Notes under the pieces: generated by a model
Databases searched by the model: none
The model's input: the letters and a program-made list of their open reading frames with translations, nothing else
Told to the model about the DNA's origin: nothing
Translations under genes and position numbers: made by a program
Assembly: GCA_017651785.1 (NCBI GenBank)
Contig: JAGCCD010000178.1
Coordinates: forward strand, 1-14,307
Length of the DNA stretch: 14,307 nt
DNA from: Bacteroidales bacterium
GTDB lineage: Bacteria; Bacteroidota; Bacteroidia; Bacteroidales; UBA932
Direction: 5' to 3'
Shown: piece by piece, positions 6,967 to 13,858 of the stretch
Numbering within the stretch: the stretch's first letter is position 1
Layout of the letters: the number at the start of each line of letters is the position of its first letter

Positions 6967-8063
6967 CAGCGGGAGAGGCATCCGGAGACCTTCACGGCGG
7001 CAACCTCATAAGGAACATTGCTGCCGAGGATCCTAATGCCGTTTTCCGCTTCAGAGGAGGAGACAAGATGGCCGCCGCCGCAGGCACTGCGCCGGTAGAG
7101 CATTATAAGGAAGGCGCCGTAATGGGCTTTTCAGAGGTCATACGCAAGGCTCCGGCCCTTCTTGGCAGTATCCGCCATTGCTGTAAAGACATCGCCAGGT
7201 TCAAGCCCGATGCAGTCATCCTCATAGATTATCCGGGCTTCAACCTCAGGGTGGCACGTTTCTGCCACCGCAGGAAGATCCGCGTCATATACTACATCGC
7301 CCCCAAGACCTGGGCTTCTCGCCCAAGCCGCAACAGGCTGCTGCGCCGCTATGTAGACCGCCTGTACCTGCTCTTCCCGTTCGAGGTACCGTATTTCAGG
7401 AAAGAGCGCGTACCGTTCGTATATAAGGGCAATCCGCTGGTAGACATAATAGACTCGCACCGATTCGTCAACCCGTGCGAGGATAAGTATATAGCCGTGC
7501 TGCCAGGCTCCCGCGAGTCTGAGATAAGCCGCATGATGCCCGTCTGCATGGACATTGCGGACGCAATCGGCCTGAAGGTGCTCGTGGCCGCCGCTCCCTC
7601 GATGTCTGAGGAAGACTTCGCGCCGTACATCAACGGCCACCACAACGTGCAGGTGCTGTTTGACCGCACGTACGATGTGCTCAAGTTCGCACAGGCGGCA
7701 ATCATCAATTCCGGCACCGCTTCGCTCGAGGCTGCAATAATCGGCACTCCCAATGTGGTGTGCTGGAGCACCTCGAACTTCAACTGGTGGTTCGCAAACA
7801 AGATACTCAAAGTGCAGGACCACATAGAATACATATCCCTGGGCAACCTGTGCCTTGGGCGTCCGGCCTTCAGGGAACTGCTGCAGGGAGGCTTCAATAA
7901 GGCCTCGGTGATGCAGGAGCTCCGCCTCATACTGGACGACGCCTCATATCGCGCCCGCATGCTGAATGCCTGCCGGGAGATTCGCGAACTGCTGGGCGGC
8001 CCGGGCTCGTCGGAGGCAGTGGCAAGGGAAATAATAGCTGAAATCAATCCACAAACAATATGA
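6951..8063 (+). CDS. lpxB: Lipid-A-disaccharide synthase LpxB
   Basis: LpxB is an inner-membrane-associated GT-B glycosyltransferase that joins UDP-2,3-diacylglucosamine to 2,3-diacylglucosamine 1-phosphate, making the lipid A disaccharide. The protein has 370 residues, close to the family norm. Visible motifs are AGEASGD (7-13), LIDYPGFN (91-98), IAPKTWASR (117-125), KGNPLVD (159-165), LPGSRESEI (184-192) and the nucleotide-sugar site NSGTASLEA (253-261). The start ATG lies inside the end of surE (16-bp overlap), and MRYYLTAGEASGD is the usual N-terminus. Its stop overlaps the next ATG in ATGA. Confidence 0.97.
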   Translation: MRYYLTAGEASGDLHGGNLIRNIAAEDPNAVFRFRGGDKMAAAAGTAPVEHYKEGAVMGFSEVIRKAPALLGSIRHCCKDIARFKPDAVILIDYPGFNLRVARFCHRRKIRVIYYIAPKTWASRPSRNRLLRRYVDRLYLLFPFEVPYFRKERVPFVYKGNPLVDIIDSHRFVNPCEDKYIAVLPGSRESEISRMMPVCMDIADAIGLKVLVAAAPSMSEEDFAPYINGHHNVQVLFDRTYDVLKFAQAAIINSGTASLEAAIIGTPNVVCWSTSNFNWWFANKILKVQDHIEYISLGNLCLGRPAFRELLQGGFNKASVMQELRLILDDASYRARMLNACREIRELLGGPGSSEAVAREIIAEINPQTI

Positions 8064-8863
8064 AAAGGCTGATAATCATTATCGCAGCTTGCATATCAAT
8101 GTGCAGCTGCTCCATTCTGGGAGGGGTCGCTTGGAACCCCGAAGGACTTGCATCCGCGGCCGGAAAGGCTATGACGGCGGCAAGTATCACCGACGAAATG
8201 GTAGTCGAGCTCTGCAGCCAGGCCATCGTGCAGATGGACGCCCAGAGCACTATCGAGAACGGTCCTTACGCAGCCCGTCTTGCAAGGATCATGAAGGGAG
8301 TAGACCAGATAGACGGTCTTCCCCTTAACTACAAGGTGTATGTAACCAAAGACATCAACGCATTCGCCTGCGGAGACGGTTCAATCCGTGTCTATTCCGG
8401 CCTTATGGACGTAATGGACGACGAGGAACTCACCGCCATCCTTGGCCACGAGCTCGGCCACGTACATTACAAAGACACCAAGAAGTCCATCAAGAGCGCG
8501 TACCTGGCATCTGCGGCACGCGACGTAGTTGCCTCCGCCGGTTCATACGGTGCGCTTGCTGCATACCTTCTTGGTGATGTAGGAGAGGCTCTGGTGAGCG
8601 CACAGTATTCCCAGAAGCACGAGTACAGGGCAGACGAGCATGGATGCGATTTTGCCGTCACTCGCGGCATGAGCCCTTACAGTATGTACAACGCCCTTAA
8701 CAAGCTCAACCAGCTGGCAGGGGATAACGAAACCTCGGTCCTGGCGCACATGTTTGCAGATCACCCCAAGACCGAGAAGCGTATGGAGAAGATGGAGAAG
8801 AGGGCCAAGAAGTACGAGGCCCGTGAGGCCCGCGAGAGCCGCGAATCTATATCTTCACAATAG
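8060..8863 (+). CDS. M48-family metalloprotease lipoprotein
   Basis: This is a 267-residue zinc peptidase of the M48 family, of the small periplasmic type represented by LoiP/YggG and the BepA N-domain. The signal peptide (KRLIIIIAACISMC) is followed by candidate lipidated cysteines C15 or C17, so it is probably a lipoprotein. The zinc site is complete: HELGH gives His130, Glu131 and His134, and EYRAD gives the third ligand Glu188. The sequence HPKTEKRMEKM (765-775 in DNA-independent terms: near residue 235) is the common M48 C-terminal motif, after which the tail becomes charged (Arg/Glu/Lys, about 240-267). Likely role is envelope protein quality control; that is inference from the family. 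It is coupled to lpxB by a 4-bp ATGA overlap. Its last 17 bp overlap pssA on the other strand. Confidence 0.93.
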   Translation: MKRLIIIIAACISMCSCSILGGVAWNPEGLASAAGKAMTAASITDEMVVELCSQAIVQMDAQSTIENGPYAARLARIMKGVDQIDGLPLNYKVYVTKDINAFACGDGSIRVYSGLMDVMDDEELTAILGHELGHVHYKDTKKSIKSAYLASAARDVVASAGSYGALAAYLLGDVGEALVSAQYSQKHEYRADEHGCDFAVTRGMSPYSMYNALNKLNQLAGDNETSVLAHMFADHPKTEKRMEKMEKRAKKYEAREARESRESISSQ

Positions 8864-9560
8864 CGTAGACAAGGTTCTTCACAACATACAGGCTCAGGCT
8901 CAGCAACACGATCACTGACCAGTTAAGCCTGCAGATCACACATATGAGGATGGCCGCGAGCACCAGAAATGCCATGGCCATCCTCTTTCCTTTTACGGTT
9001 GCCGGATCGTCCTTGTGGAACTTGAGGGAGAACATGGGGATCTCGCTCACCAGAAGGACTGAAAGGCATAAGCTAAGGACGGGGATGAACACGGGGCCGG
9101 CGCACCACTGGGCCAGGAAGCAGCCGGGATCTGCGGCCACATAATAGCACAGGGAGCCGGCAAGAAGTGCGCAAGCGGGCGTAGGAAGGCCCAGGAAACC
9201 GTCTTTCTGACGGTCGTCCACATTGAACTTGGCGAGCCTGATGCCGCTGGCTACGGTAATGATGAGAGGTATCCAGCAGACTATGCTCTCACCGAACATG
9301 CAGTTTCGCGAGAGGTTATACAGCATCACGGAAGGCAGTACCCCGAAGGAAACCAGGTCCGACAGGGAATCCAGCTCCTTGCCGAGGTCTGAATATGCGT
9401 GGAGCAGACGGGCTGCAAAACCGTCCAGAAAGTCTGCAAGGGAGGCTGCCAGCATAAGGATGAACGCTATGTCCAGGCGGCCCTTGAAAGCGAAGATAAC
9501 CCCGATGATCCCGCAGGCGAGATTCATCGAGGTTATGCAGTCGGGAATGTATTTCTTCAT
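8847..9560 (-). CDS. pssA: CDP-diacylglycerol-serine O-phosphatidyltransferase
   Basis: This integral membrane enzyme makes phosphatidylserine from CDP-diacylglycerol and serine, the first step to phosphatidylethanolamine. The full CDP-alcohol phosphatidyltransferase signature, D-x2-DG-x2-AR-x8-G-x3-D-x3-D, is present, with Asp43, Asp46-Gly47, Ala50-Arg51, Gly60, Asp64 and Asp68. The protein has 237 residues and about six to eight hydrophobic segments, as expected for the multi-pass type II enzyme. SGIRLAKFN (105-113) and GLPTPA (123-128) are conserved in PssA and support serine over glycerol phosphate as acceptor. It starts 6 bp after the stop of the C1 peptidase gene, so it is probably read from that promoter. 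Its 3' end overlaps the M48 gene tail to tail by 17 bp. Confidence 0.95.
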   Translation of the reverse strand: MKKYIPDCITSMNLACGIIGVIFAFKGRLDIAFILMLAASLADFLDGFAARLLHAYSDLGKELDSLSDLVSFGVLPSVMLYNLSRNCMFGESIVCWIPLIITVASGIRLAKFNVDDRQKDGFLGLPTPACALLAGSLCYYVAADPGCFLAQWCAGPVFIPVLSLCLSVLLVSEIPMFSLKFHKDDPATVKGKRMAMAFLVLAAILICVICRLNWSVIVLLSLSLYVVKNLVYAIVKI

Positions 9561-9566
9561 GCCTTG

Positions 9567-10760
9567 TTACTTGATACCAAGCTTGGCTTTGAGGTCTTTG
9601 GGAAGAACATCCTTGTGAACCATTATGTCGAGGCTCTGACCCTTTACGAAGTTCTCTGTTGCGTACCACAGGCCTTTGTATTTGCCGGCCTCTCCCCAGG
9701 AGTTCTTTACCATGTAGTATTTCTTGCCGTCCTGGTCTTTGGCTATGCCGTAGATCTGCATGCCGTGGTCGTCGGTGAGGGTTTTGTTGTCGAAGTGGAT
9801 CTGGCGGAGCTCCTGGGTGGCCTCTGTCTCCACCACAGTGATGGGAGCGGGCTTGCCTTCCTCCTTGCCCACCCAGTGTTCCTGGTCTGAACCGGCTGCT
9901 GCTGCCATTGCCTTGGTGTCCAGGAAGATGGCAAGGCCGTCGCGGGTGAAGCCGGGATGACTCACGTCTGCGCCCCAGGCAACGGTGTAGCCCGTGTTGA
10001 GAGCGATGTCGATTACATTCATGAACTCGTCGATGGGAACGTTATAGGACTCGTCCCAGCGCCAGTTGTCTTCTACCTCAATGGCGAATTTGGTGTAGAA
10101 GGGGTGATGGGTGAAGCTGGTGAGGGTTACGTAGTCTGCGGGGTTGATCTTGAGAGCGTCGCGATAGGACTGGGGAGTGTACTCCTTGCCGTCTACCACA
10201 AACTTCTCGGGGCATTTGCCAAGATATTCGTCAAGAACCGCCTGGACGGCCCTTTTCCATGCGGTGGTGAGGGTGCGGTTGGGGTTCTTTACGACTGCCT
10301 GCACCATAGCCTTGAGCACTGCGTCAAGCTCTCCCTGGACGGGAAGCTCCGTTCCGTAGTTCATTCCGGTCATTACCTCGTTGGGGACGATACCGTAGTC
10401 GCGGATTACGTCAAGGACGTCGTCCGCCTCGGAACCGGCGCCGAAGGTGAGGTTGCCGTCCAGCCTTACGAATTTGACGGCCCTGTCGTAATATGAATGG
10501 CTCACCACGAAGAACTCCGACAGATCGGGATACTTGGCGGGATCTGAAATCTTGCAAAGGCGGATTACCTCGGACTCGAAGAAACCGATGGTGGAGTAGG
10601 ACCAGCAGGTGCCGCTGCTGTTCTGGTTCTTCACGGGAGTGATTGCATTCTCCTTTACGGTAGTAAACTGATACTCAGGCAGTTTTGGCGCGAAGCGCGG
10701 CTGGGCGAAAGCCGATCCGGCGAGAAGACCCAGCGAGAGGATAATCAATAACTTCTTCAT
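9567..10760 (-). CDS. Secreted C1-family cysteine peptidase (bleomycin hydrolase-like)
   Basis: The 397-residue protein has a clear signal peptide (MKKLLIILSLGLLAGSAFA, cleavage after residue 19). The papain-like site is complete: Gln46 and Cys52 in NQNSSGTCWSYST, His332 in DDHGMQIYG, and Asn353 in VKNSWGE. The spread of about 280 residues between Cys and His, plus the DDHGMQ context, fits the C1B (PepC/bleomycin hydrolase) group, which act as aminopeptidases. Cytoplasmic PepC has no signal peptide, so this is the exported Bacteroidota version and probably trims peptides in the periplasm; that role is inference. It leads a two-gene unit with pssA, 6 bp apart, from a promoter at 10781-10788 that is divergent from the next lipoprotein gene. 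Confidence 0.92.
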   Translation of the reverse strand: MKKLLIILSLGLLAGSAFAQPRFAPKLPEYQFTTVKENAITPVKNQNSSGTCWSYSTIGFFESEVIRLCKISDPAKYPDLSEFFVVSHSYYDRAVKFVRLDGNLTFGAGSEADDVLDVIRDYGIVPNEVMTGMNYGTELPVQGELDAVLKAMVQAVVKNPNRTLTTAWKRAVQAVLDEYLGKCPEKFVVDGKEYTPQSYRDALKINPADYVTLTSFTHHPFYTKFAIEVEDNWRWDESYNVPIDEFMNVIDIALNTGYTVAWGADVSHPGFTRDGLAIFLDTKAMAAAAGSDQEHWVGKEEGKPAPITVVETEATQELRQIHFDNKTLTDDHGMQIYGIAKDQDGKKYYMVKNSWGEAGKYKGLWYATENFVKGQSLDIMVHKDVLPKDLKAKLGIK

Positions 10761-10780
10761 CTTGGAATATCTTAATGGTA

Positions 10781-10788
10781 CAAATATA
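10781..10788 (-). promoter_or_regulatory. -7 promoter element of the C1 peptidase-pssA unit
   Basis: Read leftward this is TATATTTG, an exact TAnnTTTG match, 20 bp upstream of the ATG at 10760 with a leader of about 17 nt. It is back to back with the rightward element at 10811, 22 bp between. No clear -33 TTTG is seen. Confidence 0.58.
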
Positions 10789-10810
10789 ATGAAATTCGGA
10801 AAAAATTGGC

Positions 10811-10818
10811 TAACTTTG
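10811..10818 (+). promoter_or_regulatory. -7 promoter element of the lipoprotein-exonuclease-rlmI operon
   Basis: TAACTTTG is an exact TAnnTTTG match, 26 bp upstream of the ATG at 10845 and predicting a leader of about 22 nt. No clear -33 TTTG is seen. Confidence 0.58.
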
Positions 10819-10844
10819 ACAAATTTTAGATTGCGCCAACTCCT

Positions 10845-11945
10845 ATGAGAAGAGCCCTGAAATATTTGCTCCCCCTGCTTGCCGTCGCAGCATCCTGCGC
10901 CGAGCCCGCAAGCCCCGGCAGACTGCCCGTAAAACTGGTCACAGACATTGTGTCCGGAGCAGACAAGGGCAGGGAAGTCATAGCCGCCGCAGCCGTCCCC
11001 GAGTCTTCGGGAGAAATCTTCATAGCAGGTTCTCCTTCTTCCGCAGCCCAGTTCAAAGACAAGTTCCTTGAGTGCGACATTTACGAGAATGTGCGCGGCG
11101 CCTCCTGGAGTGACGAATTAAAAGACTTCGCCGGAGAAACCTTCAGCTGCATCAGCGACTGGGCCTTCTCCCCGTACGAGAACCTCGCCTCTTCCCCCGC
11201 GGGAGCGGACTCGTTAAGGGAACTCGCCGTCCGCTTCGCCCTCGCTTCCCTTGACAGGAAGTGCAACGTGAGCGTGTACGACCTCGATGCCAACGCCAAG
11301 AAGAACTCCGCCAAGATCATCGTCCTCACAGACCCCTGGATGCACCAGTACGGCCTGTTCGACATAGATACCCTCTTCACCCTTACCTCCTGCAAAGTCC
11401 CCGTCATCTCTCCTCAGGACCTTCTGTTCGACGAGGCCCTGGGCGGAGACAAGAAGAGCTTCAACATAGGTTTGATCTGTGACTCAACATATTGCGGCAA
11501 AGGCATTTACGAGAAGATATTCCGCTCCAAATCACAGTCTCACGACGTGGTTGGAACCCGTTTCTTCGAGGCCTCCGCAGACGGCGGTCCCGGCTGCCTG
11601 TACCGCTTCCTCGACGCTTACGAGGCCGCAGGCAATGTCTCCCCGCTGGATGCTATTCTCATAGACGACCCCAACGTAGATATGGAAGCGTTCCGCAAAG
11701 ACCTCAAGGCCGCGAGGGATTACAACAGGGAAGAGTATTTCAACTACGGCAAATACATTTCTGCCGATCTGAACCTTCAGAACTCCTGCGAGCTGGTAAT
11801 GCGCCGCTGTTATTCCATCCTGCGCTCCGGCAGCCTGTTCACCCACAGGATTGCGCAGCCCCAGTCTAAGAACTACACTGTGAGTCCCCGTCCCTGGGCC
11901 GAGGACATGCAATTCCTTCTGATTCCAGAAACAGACGATGTTTAA
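10845..11945 (+). CDS. Lipoprotein of unknown function
   Basis: I do not recognise a family. The 366-residue protein has a lipoprotein signal peptide, with LLAVAASC placing the lipidated Cys at residue 18, so it is an envelope protein. The remainder reads as alternating alpha/beta structure, with hydrophobic strands at AKIIVLTDPW, FNIGLICDSTY and DAILIDDPNVD. This is loosely like the two-lobed periplasmic binding protein fold, but that is a guess from pattern only. No catalytic motif stands out. It is the first gene of an operon: its stop overlaps the exonuclease start by 8 bp, and base composition is like its neighbours, so no sign of recent transfer. The ATG at 10845 is supported by the signal peptide and the promoter 26 bp upstream. 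Confidence 0.75.
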   Translation: MRRALKYLLPLLAVAASCAEPASPGRLPVKLVTDIVSGADKGREVIAAAAVPESSGEIFIAGSPSSAAQFKDKFLECDIYENVRGASWSDELKDFAGETFSCISDWAFSPYENLASSPAGADSLRELAVRFALASLDRKCNVSVYDLDANAKKNSAKIIVLTDPWMHQYGLFDIDTLFTLTSCKVPVISPQDLLFDEALGGDKKSFNIGLICDSTYCGKGIYEKIFRSKSQSHDVVGTRFFEASADGGPGCLYRFLDAYEAAGNVSPLDAILIDDPNVDMEAFRKDLKAARDYNREEYFNYGKYISADLNLQNSCELVMRRCYSILRSGSLFTHRIAQPQSKNYTVSPRPWAEDMQFLLIPETDDV

Positions 11946-12705
11946 GATAAGCATTGCACCGGAAGAGATAGACAATCTGCCCCTTGGCTGGTTCCCCGGG
12001 CAGATCAAAGTCATCGACAAGCCGGGAATAGAATACGACAAGGCAATCTTCTACCTCCGCAGGCAGAAGATTCTTGGTTTTGATACGGAAAGCCGGCCTG
12101 TTTTCAGCCCCGGTCAGCACGGCAACGGAGTCGCTCTGCTGCAGCTTTCGGGGCCCGAGAAGGCCTACCTCTTCAGAACCGGGATGCTCGGTATGCGCAA
12201 GTCACTCTGCAGCATCCTGTCCAATGAAAAGATTATAAAGGTGGGCGCCGCCTCGCTTGACGATGTGCGCGGCCTTCAGAAACTCCACGGCTTCAAGGCC
12301 GCAGGCTTCATTGACCTGCAGAAAATAGCCTGGGAGTGGGGCATAAGGGACAAGAGCGTCAAGAAGCTCGCAGCCAACATACTGGGCTGCCGCATATCAA
12401 AGGCCCAGCAGCTCTCCAACTGGGAGGCCCAGGAGCTCACGGAAGCCCAGTGCCGCTACGCCGCCACAGACGCCTGGGTGTGCCGTGAAATGTACATAAG
12501 GCTGCTTGCCAGCGAGAAGCATCCCCTCACGCCAGAGGAGCAAATGCCTCCCCAGGACAGGATAGCCCGCGAGCAGGCCCTTGCGCGCAAGGAGGCAAAC
12601 ATTCAGGCGCAGAAAGCGCAGGCTGCCCGCGCCCGCAGGCGCCGCCGCAAGAAAAAGACCGCAAGCAACAATGATAAAGCTGATACTAAAGAAGGGCAGG
12701 GATGA
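11938..12705 (+). CDS. DEDDy 3'-5' exonuclease (RNase D / WRN-exonuclease type)
   Basis: This is a cytoplasmic nuclease of the DnaQ-like superfamily. Exo I is GFDTES with Asp49 and Glu51. Exo II is VGAASLDDVRGL with Asp109 (or Asp108). Exo III is YAATDAW with Tyr174 and Asp178, placing it in the DEDDy group. The KSVKKLAANILGCRISKAQQ stretch just before Exo III matches the RNase D/WRN pattern. At 255 residues it has no HRDC domain, unlike RNase D. After residue about 200 the chain becomes low-complexity and strongly basic, with an Arg/Lys run near 231-240, likely a nucleic-acid-binding tail. The substrate, RNA or DNA, is not determinable. It overlaps the upstream lipoprotein gene by 8 bp and rlmI by 35 bp, indicating translational coupling. 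Confidence 0.9.
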   Translation: MFKISIAPEEIDNLPLGWFPGQIKVIDKPGIEYDKAIFYLRRQKILGFDTESRPVFSPGQHGNGVALLQLSGPEKAYLFRTGMLGMRKSLCSILSNEKIIKVGAASLDDVRGLQKLHGFKAAGFIDLQKIAWEWGIRDKSVKKLAANILGCRISKAQQLSNWEAQELTEAQCRYAATDAWVCREMYIRLLASEKHPLTPEEQMPPQDRIAREQALARKEANIQAQKAQAARARRRRRKKKTASNNDKADTKEGQG

Positions 12706-13858
12706 ATCGCTGAGGCGCTTTCATCCTTGGGTTTTTTCCGGCGCAGTGGCGCAGATACAGGGTAACCCCAAAGAGGGAGACCTTGTGGCCGTGTACGATG
12801 CAGAGGGCAACTACCTTGCCGCCGGGCACTATCAGGTGGGCTCCATCGCCGTGCGCATACTCAGCTTTTTCGGAGACCCCCAGTCTCCTTCTTTCTGGAC
12901 TGACGCCATAGCCCGCGCCAGTGCAGAAAGGCTTGCCGTAGGTCTGCCTTCCAAAGACACCAACTGCTTCCGCCTTGTGCACGGAGAGGGCGACGGCCTC
13001 CCCGGCCTCATCATAGACTGGTACGACGGCGTGTGCGTTATGCAGGCCCACAGCGTGGGTATGTTCCGCAGCAAGAACCGCATCTGCCAGGCGCTCCAGA
13101 ACGTCTTTGGAGAAGACCTCAAGGCCGTTTACGACAAGAGCTCCGGCACAGCGCCCTTCAAGGCCGGCCTTGAGCTCGTGGACGGCTTCATCTACCGCGC
13201 TCCCGGCTTCGACTCTCCTGAGACAGAGGTGCTTGAGAACGGCCACCGTTTCATAGTAAACTGGACCGACGGCCAGAAGACCGGCTTTTTCCTTGACCAG
13301 CGGGAAAACCGGTATATGGTCGGCAGATACGCGCAGGGCCGCAATGTCCTTAACCTGTTCTGCTACACGGGCGGCTTCAGCGTATACGCCCTTGCAGGAG
13401 GCGCAATTCACGTAGACAGCGTAGATTCGTCGGCCAGGGCAATGGCAATGACTGACAGGAACATAGCCCTTGGCGGTTTCTCTGACAAGCACGACAGCCT
13501 CTGCTGCGACGCGATAGACTATCTGGCGGGCGTGCCGGAAGGGAAGTACGACCTTATAATTGTGGATCCGCCGGCATTCGCTAAGCACCGCGGCGTGCTC
13601 AAGAACGCACTCAGGGCATATCAGCGCCTCAATGCCGCAGCCATTTCAAGAGTGGCGCCCGGCGGCCTTGTGTTCACCTTCAGCTGCTCTCAGGTGGTAG
13701 ACCGCACATCCTTCGGCGAGCTGGTGTTCAGCGCCGCCGCGCAGACAGGCAGGAGCGTCCGTATTCTTGCACGCCTGGGGCAGGGTGCAGATCATCCCAT
13801 CAGCATTTATCATCCTGAGGGAGAATATCTTAAGGGACTTCTGCTATACGTCGAGTGA
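12671..13858 (+). CDS. rlmI: RlmI-like class I SAM-dependent rRNA (cytosine-C5) methyltransferase
   Basis: The family methylates C5 of cytosine in 23S rRNA (position 1962 for E. coli RlmI) using S-adenosylmethionine. Residues about 1-75 form an N-terminal PUA-type RNA-binding domain (HPWVFSGAV, 18-26). A linker follows (FRLVHGEGDGLPGLIID, 100-116). The catalytic Rossmann domain carries GQKTGFFLDQREN (201-213), SAM-binding NLFCYTGGFSVYA (228-240), VDSVDSS (248-254), DPPAFAKH (299-306) and SCSQ (338-341), whose Cys is the likely catalytic residue. The 395-residue length is normal. I chose the ATG at 12671: an in-frame ATG at 12581 would add 30 Arg-rich residues that are only the exonuclease tail in another frame. 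The target base is inferred from family. Its tail overlaps ispG by 15 bp on the other strand. Confidence 0.9.
   Translation: MIKLILKKGRDESLRRFHPWVFSGAVAQIQGNPKEGDLVAVYDAEGNYLAAGHYQVGSIAVRILSFFGDPQSPSFWTDAIARASAERLAVGLPSKDTNCFRLVHGEGDGLPGLIIDWYDGVCVMQAHSVGMFRSKNRICQALQNVFGEDLKAVYDKSSGTAPFKAGLELVDGFIYRAPGFDSPETEVLENGHRFIVNWTDGQKTGFFLDQRENRYMVGRYAQGRNVLNLFCYTGGFSVYALAGGAIHVDSVDSSARAMAMTDRNIALGGFSDKHDSLCCDAIDYLAGVPEGKYDLIIVDPPAFAKHRGVLKNALRAYQRLNAAAISRVAPGGLVFTFSCSQVVDRTSFGELVFSAAAQTGRSVRILARLGQGADHPISIYHPEGEYLKGLLLYVE

Noticed and set aside
12581..12670. An upstream in-frame ATG that would extend rlmI by 30 residues
   Set aside because: The added residues are Arg-rich and come from reading the exonuclease tail in another frame; the PUA domain starts at the ATG at 12671.
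12686..13588. A 300-codon open frame on the minus strand inside rlmI
   Set aside because: rlmI has all expected methyltransferase motifs on the plus strand; the minus frame is a shadow.
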